Position numbers and translations under genes: made by a program. This document shows positions 52,688-64,000 of a DNA stretch of 64,000 nucleotides, piece after piece. The notes beneath the pieces are model-generated. The model did no database searches. It saw only the letters and a list, made by a program, of their open reading frames with translations, and was not told where the DNA came from. Each line of letters starts with the position of its first letter. Position 1 is the first letter of the stretch. The stretch spans positions 80,775 to 144,774 of the forward strand of contig JXTB01000300.1 of the NCBI GenBank assembly GCA_002914805.1. Direction: 5' to 3'. Origin of the DNA: Parasponia andersonii (taxonomy: Eukaryota > Streptophyta > Magnoliopsida > Rosales > Cannabaceae).

Positions 52688-53762
52688 TGGCAACATTGGT
52701 CCTCTCGTCCTTGACCTATTAACATTTTGGTACGTTGGTCCTTAATATTTTTTTGTGGTATTTAAGTACTAAATGTTTATTTTTTTGATACCATTAATGT
52801 TTTAAGCATATTTCATTTAAAATTTTATTAAAATTTATTTGAATGAGAAAAATTTTGCATTATTAATCTCAATTTTTCAATTATTTAACAATTTAGTCCT
52901 TATTTTTTTGCACTCTTATTTCCAATTAACAATATTGCATCTGCCAATTTTTTAGAAAATTAAAATTCTAAAAAATTAATTTTTCAAAAGGTTGACAGAT
53001 ACAATAACGTAAAGAAATTAACATTTAATGGAAAACTATAAAATTTTTCAAACTTATTTGCCACAAATAGTTAATTAATTTTTTAGAATAACCATTCATA
53101 ACTACATAAACATTCAATGGATATAGTAAATTTTTAGTCAAATTTGACTAGCAAAAAAGCGTGTATGTGAAGTTTATTTTGTTTTAAAAATGGCAATAAT
53201 TAATGGAAAACTGTAAAACTTTTAGGCTTATTTGCTGTAAATAGTTAATTAATTTTTTAAAATAACCATTCATAATTACATGAATATTTAATAGACATAG
53301 TAAATTTTCAGTTAAATTTCACTAGTATAAAGTGTGTATATGAATTTTTTTTTTTGTTTTAAACATGGTAAGATAATTATTTTTTGTTCATAAAGTTACT
53401 ATAATTTGACATAAAGTATTAGTATAATTTTTTTTTCTCTTTTGAGTTTGGTTTTTAAATGAATAGTTTGTTTTATATCCATACATGAATTTTAATTTTC
53501 TAAAAGATTAGAAGATGCAATATTATTAATAAAAAATATGAATACAAAAATATATAGACTAAATTATTAAATAATTAAAAAATCGAGATCAATGGTATAA
53601 AATTTCTCTCAATCAGATGAATTTTAACGGAATCTTGGATTGAAATATTAAAAGGACCAATAATGTCAAAAAAATAAACGTTTAGTACTTAAATGCCACA
53701 AAAAAATAGCTGAGTACCAATATACTAAAATAGTAATAAAATGGAGACCAATAGTAATATTA
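52688..53762. mobile_element. Long-terminal-inverted-repeat (foldback-like) element
   Basis: The arm 52688-52985 is the inverted complement of about 53470-53762, including TTTTTTTGTGG(T/C)ATTTAAG and AGAAAATTAAAATTC, with roughly 70-75% match by eye. The centre contains two ~174-bp direct repeats beginning TAATGGAAAACT at about 53027 and 53201, each with TAGTTAATTAATTTTTTA. No ORF is present. Such long arms suggest a non-autonomous MULE-like or foldback transposon. Target duplication was not identified. Confidence 0.65.
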
Positions 53763-56600
53763 AGCTTTATATGGAGCGTAGAAGCTTGGGATTTCATGTT
53801 CTCAAATTGTCATTCAATTTATGGGGTTATCTTACTCCTCTCTCTCTCACGACTTAAGGCTTCAAAGAAACTCTAAAAAGTGTCGTCACAAGTATAAATG
53901 GCAGAAAGCCCAGCCCAAGGAAAGGTGCGTTTGGTTTTACCACCAAAAAAAATAAAAAATAAAAATAAAAAAGAAGGAAAGGTGGGCTTGGTATTTTGTT
54001 TCAATTGTCGCCTCTACAATGCATTTTTCCTTCTAAGCAGCGATTTGGTTGGGCTGCTAGCTAGCTCTACATTTATAATTTATTACTTGCAGAATCCAAC
54101 CATGCCTTGTTCCTGAACGCCTTTTTCCTCTCTATATATCTTAGCCTTGCTTTATATGGATCTCGCTCAGTGAGCTTCTCCGTCTGGTTAAAATTTTGAC
54201 AAAATGTGAGGATAAACTAAAAAAACCAAATACATACTATAAATGTGATAACAGATTTAGCTTAATTGATAACCACATATTACCTTTAATATTGAGGTTT
54301 AAGGTTCGAATCTCTCACCTATTTTAAAAAAATTAGCTATTTCAATAATTTCAAGATAAGTAGGGGCCAAAATATTTATCAAAGCAACGTGTAGAATTTA
54401 GTTAAATGAAATATCTGACGCATAATATGAGGCATAATGTAAACAAGAAGTAGCAGGAAAATAGTTCCTGAAATACACACACACACCCAACCCCACCCCT
54501 CTCCAAAAAAAATCCTGTAGAGTTCTACAAGTCATACTAAAAAGTACGAAGACATAAATGCAAAACAAAATATGAAAATTGTTCTTTTGTCACTATTGCT
54601 CCACATGATTTATTTGATGCATTAAGCCAAATATTACTTTCACATCATGCTTTATCAAAATGTTAAATGGATTACAAAAGGATTAGGATTGGGGAAACTG
54701 TTGGTCGGTCTACTCTTATCAATCATTCACACATTAATAGTGAAGATGCGTAACTGATTAATAGAGCATTTCCTATGACAGATAGAATATTGGACCATGA
54801 ATTTAGAAGCTTTACCACATCAATCAAAACTACACAATCAGACAATAACAAACACTGCCTAATTCCTTTCATCATTATATTGAAATCCAATTCACGGAAC
54901 AGAACCAATTTGGAAAACCATTAATGGGTCACTAAGAAAGACTTTAGCCTTCACAAATTGCATGATCATGAAACTTTGTTGTTATCGAATTCGTCAAAAG
55001 TGTAGACTTCAGGCAGAAAACAGTAGCTTTAGTGTACAATCAAGTTAGTTTTAGAATCAATCAAGTAGCTAAGAAAGGACAAATTGCTAAAAATGACATA
55101 TAGACAATTCTGTTGCTTTCATTTTTCAGGATTACTAGTTATAGTTCAACTTCAAGTGTAGGTGTTAGGTCCGCACTATACTGATAAGGCTAGGAATCTA
55201 CTTCATTTCTACCATTCTCAATGACTTAAGCCAATAATCTCAACATGCTATTTACCACCAATCAACATTCAAAAATCAACACAGATAAATGAAGAAAGTG
55301 AGCCCTGGATCACATATGCTTGGCCATGAATTTCAAAGACTCACCTAACTACAAGACAGGAAAATCTGAATAAGATGTTAAGATGTTGGTGAACTACATT
55401 CGATTGAAGCCAAAACAAACGAAAGGGTTATCTCTTGACTAAACAAGTGAATTTAACAAACGGTAACATTAATGAGAACATTTCCTTTTCACGTTGGATT
55501 TTGAAGATTCAAACGAAGTTGTGTTTCAATTCAATTAAGTCTGAAACTGATAACGACAGTTCAAGCCTAGGACATTTTCAAGGCAGACCAAGGGGTGGCT
55601 CTGGCCTGAGACTGCCGAGCCACATTAAGCACAAGGGTGTTCCAAGGCGTCTAGTGGGGGGCACTATCCCACTCCATTATCGACCGCACATGTTTTTCGC
55701 TTTGGAGAAAAATGCCTTCTCCACTAGGGTGCTTGCTTCTCATGTCAACACATTTTCATGAAACTTACAGTTCAAAGAGATTCTTTAAAGCTAGAAGTAG
55801 TGGCCACTGTAGTCCTTGTTGTCCAAATCTCGAAGCAAGTCACTTTCGTTTTACAAGCTCAAAATCCTTAATTTTCACTTTGTTTGAAAATTATGGCATG
55901 CATATATGTTTGAGTCTTTTGCAATGACTTCTGCGTAAGATAACTTCATTATGCAACAATGACATAGTTTTTCACATAAACATTATTAGGCAATTCCCTT
56001 TAACTTTAAATAGAGTAGAAAAATGACATCATTGGGGACAGTTAGAAGCTCTTTCTTATGGTCTCGATTCAAAATTTTTGAAAAGAAGAGTAAGAAGAAG
56101 AAACCCTTTTGGATTCTCATATGGCCTTTGGAATCATATGTCCTTATCTCATACTATTATGCATCCCCAAGCAGAAAAAGAAAAGCTGCAAACTCTTGTT
56201 TTCACAGTTTATACACTATTTGCAATCTTCTTGGGATCACCAAAAAAATAAAATTCCTCTTTCTCTTTTTTCACTCACACACACCAACACCACCACCTTC
56301 TTTTCTTTTTACCTTTTCTTTTTCTCTCCAAAAAACTCATTTCACATTAATCCCAAAACTGCCCATCTCAAAACATGACTCTTCGTACAAACTCCATGGG
56401 TCAAATAGTAACTTTGACCTTGGAATGTTGACGCATCAAAACGTGGCAAAGCAATATAGGTGTCAGAATATGAGTGGTGGTGATTTTATGCTAGGCAGTA
56501 GGGGGGCAAATTTAATCAAAGAGAAGGGTCTCAACGGTCCCCTCTCTCTATACTCAAAAAGGCTTTTGTGTGTGAGAGTGAATGATATTTTGTGTTCCAG
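53763..56600. other. Long intergenic stretch
   Basis: I see no gene I can support. It includes a short tRNA-like SINE fragment at 54240-54345 and an (AC)n run near 54475-54486. 55560-55760 is GC-richer and open in one frame but resembles nothing I know. Confidence 0.4.
54240..54345 (+). mobile_element. Possible second SINE family fragment
   Basis: GATTTAGCTTAATTGATAA (A-box-like) is followed 40 bp later by AAGGTTCGAATCTCTC (strong B-box-like) and then a short A-run. It is unlike the 3093 family outside the boxes. No target duplication is evident. Confidence 0.4.
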
Positions 56601-56900
56601 TTTGACAGCGGATCTTACGGGGATCCGTGGAGGAGGAGCACACGTGTGCATGCGCGACAGGTCTGGAACATCATGGCCCACCCCATCACGTGCGGTGGAG
56701 AGAAAACACACACCCAAAAAAAAAAAAAAAAAAAAAAAGAAAAAGAGTCACTATTGGGAGCTGGCTTCCAAATCCAAAATCCCAAGTGTTTGTGAATAAG
56801 TCCTGCTAGCAGGCAGCAGCACGCTTGGATGGCAGTGTTTTTGCTGGCTCAGCAGCAAGGTTGGGCCCACTTTCTTTTCTCTCCTTATTTTTTTTCTTAT
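56601..56900. promoter_or_regulatory. GC-rich island with two G-boxes, no gene attached
   Basis: The perfect 12-bp palindrome GCACACGTGTGC lies at 56638-56649 and another CACGTG at about 56687, both bHLH/bZIP-type sites. TGGGCCCAC lies near 56863. A 24-A run at 56718-56739 splits the area. No coding gene follows for several kb on either strand. Confidence 0.35.
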
Positions 56901-57969
56901 ATCATGAAAGTTCATCAAATTTGAAATGTTAATAGATCAAGGGATCAAAACCAATATACATATTGACAATATAGAAACATCACAAACTTTTCCAAGTGTA
57001 TAAGCTTTCATATATAACAAGAATACGGGTCTTATCTTGCAAATTATTGCACAAGACATTTTATGCATGGGAACAAAGAAAAAATGTATTTTTTTTTTCA
57101 AATTTGTGTGGTTGAGAAAGTATATATATGTGACAACCAAGAATAATTAAGTCGGAGCTACCTTCTTGCTTTTGTTTCCCCTCTTATTTAATGGACATCT
57201 GCTAAATTATTGAGAAAAGTATGTATAAGCATAAACAAACATTGCTGAATAAATAGATAAATATATCAAAGTTTGAGGCTCTAATCTTTTATCTCTTTGC
57301 ACAAACAGTTCTATAGACCCATTGTGCACCCCTCTAAAAGGACATGACCGAGCCACCAATAATCGAACCATTTGTGGTAAAGACTCAAACCCAAAACAGA
57401 TTTGGTCCTACAATATTGTAATATAGTTTTATATATATATAGCCACATAAATCATATATAAACTGGCTAATTTTGAGAATTTGATATGCGCCAGTGAATT
57501 CTGCATGGTGGATAAGTGACATTCCCAGCCAAGGCTTGCCCACTAGTATGCATTACAGGAGGGATTTAAGATAGCAACAACTCGTTTTCTTCTAACGGAT
57601 TTGTTCTTATTAGTTCATTTGTATCAATAATGCTTCCAAATGGGTCGTCCATATTATTCAACAATTTTGCGAAAAGAAAGAAATAATAACAATAATACTT
57701 GAAATTAATTCTTTTTAAATAATTCTTTTTTTTTTCTTTTCGGTCCTTTTCAATTATAACAGTTTCCTTTAAAGAGTACTATACTTTATATATCTCTTAC
57801 ACAGTGCTTTGCATGGTTATGTTCAAGTACTTTGTCCACCACTCAGAGATGCTAGAGAGTTTACGTCCCCATATTGGAAATTAATTAAAATTAAAAAGAA
57901 GTACCTTGCGTTTTAATATACATAGCAGTTTAGGGCCTATACGAGGAAAACAATATTAACATAAACCAC
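56901..57969. other. Intergenic, AT-rich
   Basis: Nothing recognisable apart from short TA-rich tracts. Confidence 0.4.
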
Positions 57970-58135
57970 ACGTCCACATATATATACTCTCATGAAAACA
58001 ACGTATTCATGATAGTATATATAATACACTAACCAACTTCGTTTTCATAAGGACGTCCACATATATATACTCTCATGAAAACAACGTATTCATGATAGTA
58101 TATATAATACACTAACCAACTTCGTTTTCATAAGG
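57970..58135 (+). repeat. Perfect 83-bp tandem duplication
   Basis: ACGTCCACATATATATACTC begins at 57970 and at 58053. The two 83-bp copies are identical by eye, which indicates a recent event or an assembly duplication. Confidence 0.93.
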
Positions 58136-59127
58136 ATTAAAGAGAGTTAAAATTAATTGCAGAGACATAAAAAAAAAGTATGTAATTAAGGAGCTAGGGG
58201 AAGATTACGGTCATGATTAGAGCTTATGTCAAAACGAGAAATAGTCAACGCTCGAGTTGGTTGGTGGTCTCACTGCACACCCACTATCCCTCAAATGGTA
58301 TCATTGGTGTCAACTTCTCGGTTCTCCCCACTTCTTTCCAGCAAACAACAATAATAATAATAATAAATAACTAAAATATAAATTCTTCTCACTCTACCAA
58401 CCAGATGAAGGTACATATGGTAATATATGTATATTATTTTCTTTTTTTTCGGCAAAGAAGGATTAGTTGTTTTGTACGTATAATAAATAGCAGATCTCAA
58501 ATCTTAACGAATATTGAAAGAAAGTATAAATTTTCAATCCAATAAGTTGGTTGGTGTTTTGCATTTATACCTTGACTTATGAAATTTCTTTTCAGTATTA
58601 TATAATCTATGCTACTAAATAGTAGTACGGACCCAATTTCATTGTATAGCCATTTTGAGCCTATAATACTTTTGACCATAGGTTAGCCTTTTCTTTTCCT
58701 ACAGTCCAAGCTTACTTTAATTTTTTTTTTGCCTTAAACTATTTAGTTAGGAATATGGGTTATGATAATTTAATTAGCATATCACACTGTTATGATTTAG
58801 TGGTCCTCCTAAGTCTCTCTTTTAATTAAGATATGACGTGCTTCTTAGGAATAGTATTGAGACAGAAAAGCATATATGTATTATATGTACGAAAAAATAC
58901 TGCTTGAGATCATCAAAGGGCCAACTATTTTATTTATAATATGACAATTAATAAGAAATATATTACCAGACATCATTTTAGGAAGGCAGTCGGCAGTAAT
59001 TATTTAAACATAGGTATTTTATAGACACCATAGTATTTCTAGGCATATATCTATGTCTACATCCATTTATCTATATATATACGCGTGTTTAAACACAAAA
59101 TCTACATATGTATATATATATATATAT
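58136..59127. other. Intergenic, AT-rich
   Basis: No gene or clear repeat. A TAA/AAT run near 58350-58366 is present. Confidence 0.4.
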
Positions 59128-59348
59128 TTTTTTTTTTTCTTTATCTATGGGTAGGTATTTTTTTTTTTAGCCGTTGGATCATCTAATAGTGATCTAATGG
59201 CTATAATGAAATGCATAAAAAGACTTGCATTATTAATGCTCTTTCTCTCTCTTATTTTTTGCAATAAAAAAAATGTGCATACTAAATTTTCATTGGACAA
59301 ATTGATATCTATGCATAGGTAAAAAAAAAAATACCTACTGGATTGGTG

Positions 59349-59350
<2 letters not shown>
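59128..59350 (+). mobile_element. Small inverted-repeat element (MITE), copy 3, in TA repeats
   Basis: The core and right end (AGCCGTTGGATCA, ATTAATGCTCTTTCTCTCTC, ACCTATGCATAGGTA, TACCTACTGGATTGGTGCC) follow copy 1 closely. The outermost left end is missing or replaced by T-run. It lies between TATATA tracts at about 59108-59127 and 59352-59398. Confidence 0.78.

Positions 59351-59398
<48 letters not shown>
59351..59398 (+). repeat. (TA)n microsatellite
   Basis: About 46 bp of alternating T and A directly at the right end of MITE copy 3. Another lies at 59961-59993. Confidence 0.9.
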
Positions 59399-59402
<4 letters not shown>

Positions 59403-59958
59403 ATCTATATCTACAGACCTAGCTTAGACCGGTCGATGTTTCGCACTAAATATATGTTCGTCAAAATTAACTATATATATACGTTGAATTTATCAGCTCT
59501 TAAAGATATTCATTGATTAAGTACCATGTCCTTAGCATAAGATAATTCAAGTAAATTAAATGAAATAGAAATAACACTGCTTCTGGAAAAAGGAACAAAT
59601 AAAACAAAGCCTAGCCTATATTAAAACTAATTAATTTTACAATATTGTTTCTCTATAACATGCATGGAGATCCATATAGTCTGAACAAAGTGAAAATGAG
59701 AGGCAAAACTAAGTCATATATACAAGAAGGGTTATTTTTTACTCATCGGCAAAATTAATGAAAAGATTATAAAATTCAAGACATGTTGAGTTGTTCTCTT
59801 CTCTGGCCACCATATTCTTAAGAACCAAATGATTAGAGCACCCCAAAGCATTATCAATGTGTTTTGCAGATTTAATTCAAATGAAGTTTGTGACTCCCTA
59901 TAAAGTTGCGTTTCTTACTACTTTTTTCCTCAAAACGACTGATGCTTCAAGCGAGCTA

Positions 59959-59996
<38 letters not shown>

Positions 59997-61457
59997 TTGT
60001 TCCAAAACCCAAGTGCACTGTTAAAAAAAGTGTCTTTTTGACATTTGCGTTTCGATCACATGACTCAAAAGTTCTAAACGCCAATCATGGAGACCATATC
60101 AACCAACTATGATCGTAACAAAAGCACTACTACAATTAATAAAAATTAATTTGGATAAACTATATCGAATTTTTGAGGCTTCAGTTAATTAAAACTCAAA
60201 TTTAAATATATATACTTTGGAGAAGAGGCCTGGCTAGCTAGCTTATCCTAGGGAGAAATATTCTAAAAATGATGACAATATAGAAGAAAACAAACTTTTA
60301 TGTGAAAGTCCCAATACCCAATCTCCTCGTGGCTTTTTAATTATGCAAGACAATGGAGTAAAAAGAAAAAGTTTTTAAGAGAATAACACAAATTGGCTTT
60401 AGACTCATCACTTGGTGCTTTGAAAATGAAATTTATGGCAATATTTTTATGTAATAAAAATTTGGAGAAAATCTTTGCAAATGCTTTTTGAGCCATTTCT
60501 CTTAGCTTAGAAGCCAACCAAATTTGACATCAAGGCCTAAAGGATCAAAGATTAGATCCTTTTGTCCACAGCTTTGGAGACCATGAATCTATCCCTCTCT
60601 ATCTTTCCATTAACCTCATCAAGTAATCCCCTTTTACCCCCACTCTTCCTCCCCCCGGAAACCTAGCCGCCGCCAACAGAAAATTTTTCTCCGGCCAGCC
60701 ATCTAGCTGGCAAGTGCACTGATTAATATTTAAATAAATAAATTATTTGTTAAAAGAAAGAAGCTTTTTCTTAATTAATAGTTACTTAATAGTTACTACT
60801 AGTTAACCTTCTCTTGTAAATTTTTACAGTTGTTATAATCAAGAAGATGGTGTTATTTTGAAGCAAAGGAGGACCCCACGTGGTGATCATGAGAAGGAAA
60901 AGGTAAAGCTGTCTAGCTATATCTCTCTTGTAATGGATGAGAGTGTAGAAAATCTGCCTTTGCTTTTAAAAAATAAAAATAATAAAAAAAAAACCACACC
61001 TTGATCATCTTATTCTTTGCTACATTATCTTTAACTTTATTCCATTTAATACTGTCTGATAACGCAATCCCAGAATAATGTTTCAATTTTAACTACTTGT
61101 TTTCAACAAAGAATATTTCAAAGCTGTCTCATTTTTGCTCCAACATTCATCTTTTTATCTTCAACAAACAGAACTGTCACACTCTATACATAAAATTAAT
61201 ATTCTTTAATCCCATAAAGAGAGAAATTGTAACAAAACACTCCATTAATTAACTGAAAAAAAAAATATGATAAATCTAGAGACTGAGAGAGATTAATTAA
61301 GAAGTCATGATCATAACACAAAAAAGAGAAATATATTATTCTCTAAAATGTAAAAAAACCCCCCACACCATTACTTCAAAAAGAAAAGCTAATTAGTTAT
61401 AAAATTTGTACTATTTTGCCCCCCCTTCCTTTGTTTCCTTTTTTTTTTTTTTTTGAA
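59399..61457. other. Intergenic, downstream of BIG GRAIN 1-like gene
   Basis: AT-rich with no gene that I can support. The last few hundred bases are likely 3' UTR of the minus-strand gene. Confidence 0.4.
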
Positions 61458-62877
61458 TTACAAAATCAAACCACTCGCTATTGCTCGATTGGTATCGAAA
61501 TGTGTAGTTTCATACACCGGCAACTCTTCCCGATACCTTTCGATCCCAATAGCTGAGAGATTATCCAATTCAAAAAGATCAGAGCTTGAACAACTGGCGG
61601 NNAAACACCTCGTTATCATTATCATCGTTACCATGATCAACGACATCTCTCATATCAAACTCAACGACATCATTGTTATTGTCGTTTTTCAATGCAGTAT
61701 CGTCGTTTACGTTCTTCTTCTGGTAGCTCTTCAACAAATCTATCGCAACTTCCTGGACCCGACGCCGATCATCGTCCACAACGTAGTACCCAACCTGTTC
61801 GACATTATTGGTCAACGCCATGAGAGCCGCTGTCGTTGACTTTTCCTGGTGATCTTCATGCAAGCTCTTGTGTCCACACTCGTCGACGATCACGCTCACC
61901 GGACAGAACCTCACGGACCGCTTGACACCGCCGCCGTTGCCGAATTTTCCCCGGGAGGAGGGCGTGTTGCTAAGACACGACCTCGAGAATGACGAAGCCG
62001 ATGAACACGTCGTAGTCGTCGTCGTCGACGACGACCCATTTGTGGATTTCGATTTTCGGTTCGAACCAAAGTCTTCGATCTTCGCCTTCTTCGAGTTCCC
62101 GGCCGTGAAGAGCGAGTTCAGAAAGCTCGCCAGCCGGCCGCCGGGGGAGATGGGCTGCTTCACCTTCTTTAAGTCTCCGTAGATTTTCAGAGCTTTGGAC
62201 TTCGTCTTCACGAACCCGTTTTCGTGTTTTGGCTTTTGCGCCTTCGGAGCCGAATAGGACTGGTCGTAACGATCTTGATGATGATGATGATTGTCGTAGA
62301 ACAGAGTAGGCTGAGGCTTCGGAGCCGAGACGCTGGTGCGAATGGGCTTCGGCTTCTGAATGGAGTAACAGGAGGAGGAGGACCTGGATTTCGAGCCACG
62401 GAACGAATCTGACTCGGAGGACGAGAACCCACCTCCGCAGCTCGACTCGGAAGAGCTCGAGCTCGAGTTCAGGAGCATGATATCTCGGTGGTGGTGCCTG
62501 GCTTTGCGGTCGAAATCCGCTACGGAGTTTCGGCGGACGACGACCTTCTCGCTGACTTTCTTTTCCATCCATTTCTCGATCAAGCAGGCTCGGCGGAAAC
62601 TGACCATTCCCTCTTCTTCTTTGGGACTACCAGAAACGGTACTGGTGTTGTTACCGGTACTGCTCTGTTTTTTCCTCATGGTCTCTCTGTAGAAGATGAG
62701 ATCTCCTTCTTCAGCGGCTCCTCCTTTTCCTTCGTCGATGGAACGGTAAATGGCGTCGAGAAGAGTGGAAGAGAAAGATGGGTTTTCTCTCCGGTGACGA
62801 TGCCGGTGATGATGATGATGATGATGATGATTATGATTATGCTGTTCTTGTCGTAGCGATTTATCCCAAGTCTCCAT
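61458..62877 (-). CDS. BIG GRAIN 1-like protein
   Basis: Single-exon minus-strand gene starting at 62877 with METWDKSLRQEQ, a His/Arg-rich run, then the family signature ENPSFSSTLLDAIYRSIDEG. The middle is Ser-rich, with KALKIYGDLKKVKQPISPGG, then GRLASFLNSLFTAGNSKKAK and VKRSVRFCPVSVIVD. The true C-terminus, SDLFELDNLSAIGIERYREE to ASGLIL ending at 61458, is in a different frame from the N-terminal part. A two-N gap at 61601-61602 lies exactly at the switch. Around 472 residues are expected. Rice BG1 is a plasma membrane protein that promotes auxin transport and grain size; dicot relatives are poorly defined. Confidence 0.88.
61601..61602. other. Two-N assembly gap causing an apparent frameshift
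   Basis: Taken literally, the frame runs into TGA eight codons later. The conserved C-terminus continues only if the gap length is 1 modulo 3. Confidence 0.85.
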
Positions 62878-62988
62878 GAACCTGTTTGAATTTATAGCAG
62901 TACAAAGTGAAAGATGGAGAGGAAACAGTACTGCGCTTTGGCTTTCAAATGATGGGTAATTATGGGTCTGTTTCAGAGAGTGTTAAAA

Positions 62989-63027
<39 letters not shown>

Positions 63028-63229
63028 GTACTCTGTGTTTGTTTGTTTGTTAAGTGTTTGATAGAATGCCAAAGAGAAATAATTGATGATTATATTTTGT
63101 TAAAAAGGACAAATTCAAGAGACAGCACTCTTAAATTTGTTCTACGTATCTTTTTGCACTGTTTCGGAACAAAAGAAAGAAAGATATAAAACAAAGCAGA
63201 CATGCGCTTTGATGAGTGTTCGATGAGCT

Positions 63230-63266
<37 letters not shown>

Positions 63267-64000
63267 TAAGTAATCAAAGCCAGAGACCACGCCTGATCAG
63301 GAGAGAGAGAGAGCAGAGACGATGATTGAGAGAGAGAGAATTCTCTTCTTTGTGTGCTTCTTTTTTTTCACACGCTTTATAAGGTGAGGGTTTTGCTTGC
63401 AAGCGCGTGCATGCAAAGTCCAAGCTGGACTCGCTGCCAGCTGGCATGATGACGTGGTTTTGTTGCTTAATTTTCTTATTTTTCCAAAATATGCTCATTA
63501 AGCACCACACAGTGAGAAAATTGTAAGACGCACCGTAATTTATATAATTGGGTTTAGACCCTCACATTTATTAATATATACCATAGCATTGTCATTGAGA
63601 ATCGTCCTCATAATTTTTCCCATTATTGAATGGATTACTCTTCTTCTCTGTTCTACACACCACTTTGCCTCCTCTCCCTGGACCTGATCAGAAGAAATGA
63701 CATAAGATCCTCTTGGTTTTGCTCCGAAAAATAAAAAGGAAAAAAAAAATTTAAGAGAAGGCATTTTTTTTATACGTAGGACCCGGTATTGATCTTAACA
63801 ACTCAAACCGATATTGATTAGGGGGTCTACATTATTATTTTACAAATTTTCCTTTCCTTTTCTCTTTTTCTTGCATTTTTTATTGGGTATTAGCAGGCGA
63901 AAATTTTGGCATACCCTTTAATTACTTTAGACACGCCCAATATTGATCATCCGGGTCCAAATGGTTGGTCTATCTCTTTCTTTCTTCTTTATTATCGTGA
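62878..64000. other. Upstream region of BIG GRAIN 1-like gene
   Basis: Contains two (GA)n runs, 62993-63021 and 63234-63261, within 400 bp of the start codon, probably promoter or leader. GACGTGG near 63450 and several short CT/GA tracts occur. No further gene is seen to the window end. Confidence 0.5.

Noticed and set aside
55435..55761. A 108-residue open frame in a GC-richer patch
   Set aside because: No similarity that I recognise, no splice context, and no neighbouring coding exons.
56023..56799. A 258-residue open frame
   Set aside because: Low-complexity lysine/serine-rich translation, ends in a poly-A-coded lysine run, no recognisable domain, and other frames are also partly open in the same stretch.
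57526..57546. CAGCCAAGGCTTGCCC resembling miR169
   Set aside because: The central GATGA of miR169 is missing and I see no complementary arm nearby for a precursor hairpin.
61970..62572. A 200-residue open frame on the minus strand inside the BIG GRAIN 1-like gene, and plus-strand frames at 62488-62856
   Set aside because: They are out-of-frame readings of GC-rich, biased codons of the real gene; their sequence is low-complexity Arg/Glu/Asp-rich.

Overview
This window is nuclear DNA from a flowering plant, almost certainly a eudicot. Genes are split by short AT-rich GT-AG introns, the intergenic DNA is AT-rich, and much of the rest is plant transposable elements. I found no bacterial-style operon, CRISPR array or rRNA gene. 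Species cannot be fixed from sequence alone; a woody rosid such as a Rosaceae is only a guess.

Layout. 1-11470: a decayed Ty1/copia element of the SIRE/Maximus type (gag, pol, envelope-like ORF, right LTR). It carries a SINE in its protease/integrase part and a 2.55-kb solo LTR in its env-like part; the solo LTR itself holds a small inverted-repeat element. 11458-13440: a dead PIF/Harbinger transposon. 14.2-16 kb: an ELF4-like gene (+). 18.2-21 kb: an NAD(P)-binding Rossmann-fold protein (-), rebuilt here from nine exons. 22.7-25 kb: ribosomal protein S3 (+, six exons). 25-28.5 kb: gene-free, with a degenerate ~130-bp satellite-like array. 29.5-40 kb: a TRF-like Myb/telobox gene (+, eight coding exons) with a 5.1-kb antisense copia element in one intron. 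40.7-43.3 kb: a 2.59-kb Harbinger-type element carrying only a Myb/SANT-like ORF. 44.5-47.7 kb: a DRG-family GTPase (+, eleven exons, with a run of N in exon 1). 48.3-48.9 kb: a PPR pseudogene (-). 50.2-52.2 kb: an omega-amidase/nitrilase-like gene (-, ten exons). 52.7-53.8 kb: a long-inverted-repeat element. 54-61.4 kb: no gene that I can support, only repeats and duplications. 61.5-62.9 kb: a BIG GRAIN 1-like gene (-), with a two-N gap that breaks its frame.

How the genes relate. ELF4-like, Rossmann protein, TRF-like and DRG lie in the order I recall for Arabidopsis chromosome 1 (At1g72630-At1g72660, and the duplicate segment around At1g17455-At1g17470). This looks like an ancestral gene block kept by descent rather than a pathway cluster. 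The products act in the circadian clock, a probable plastid oxidoreductase-like role, telomere/DNA binding, and ribosome-linked GTPase work. RPS3 appears to be an addition inside the block.

I built the multi-exon models by hand from splice signals, frame and remembered family sequence. In each case the exon lengths sum to a multiple of three with no internal stop.
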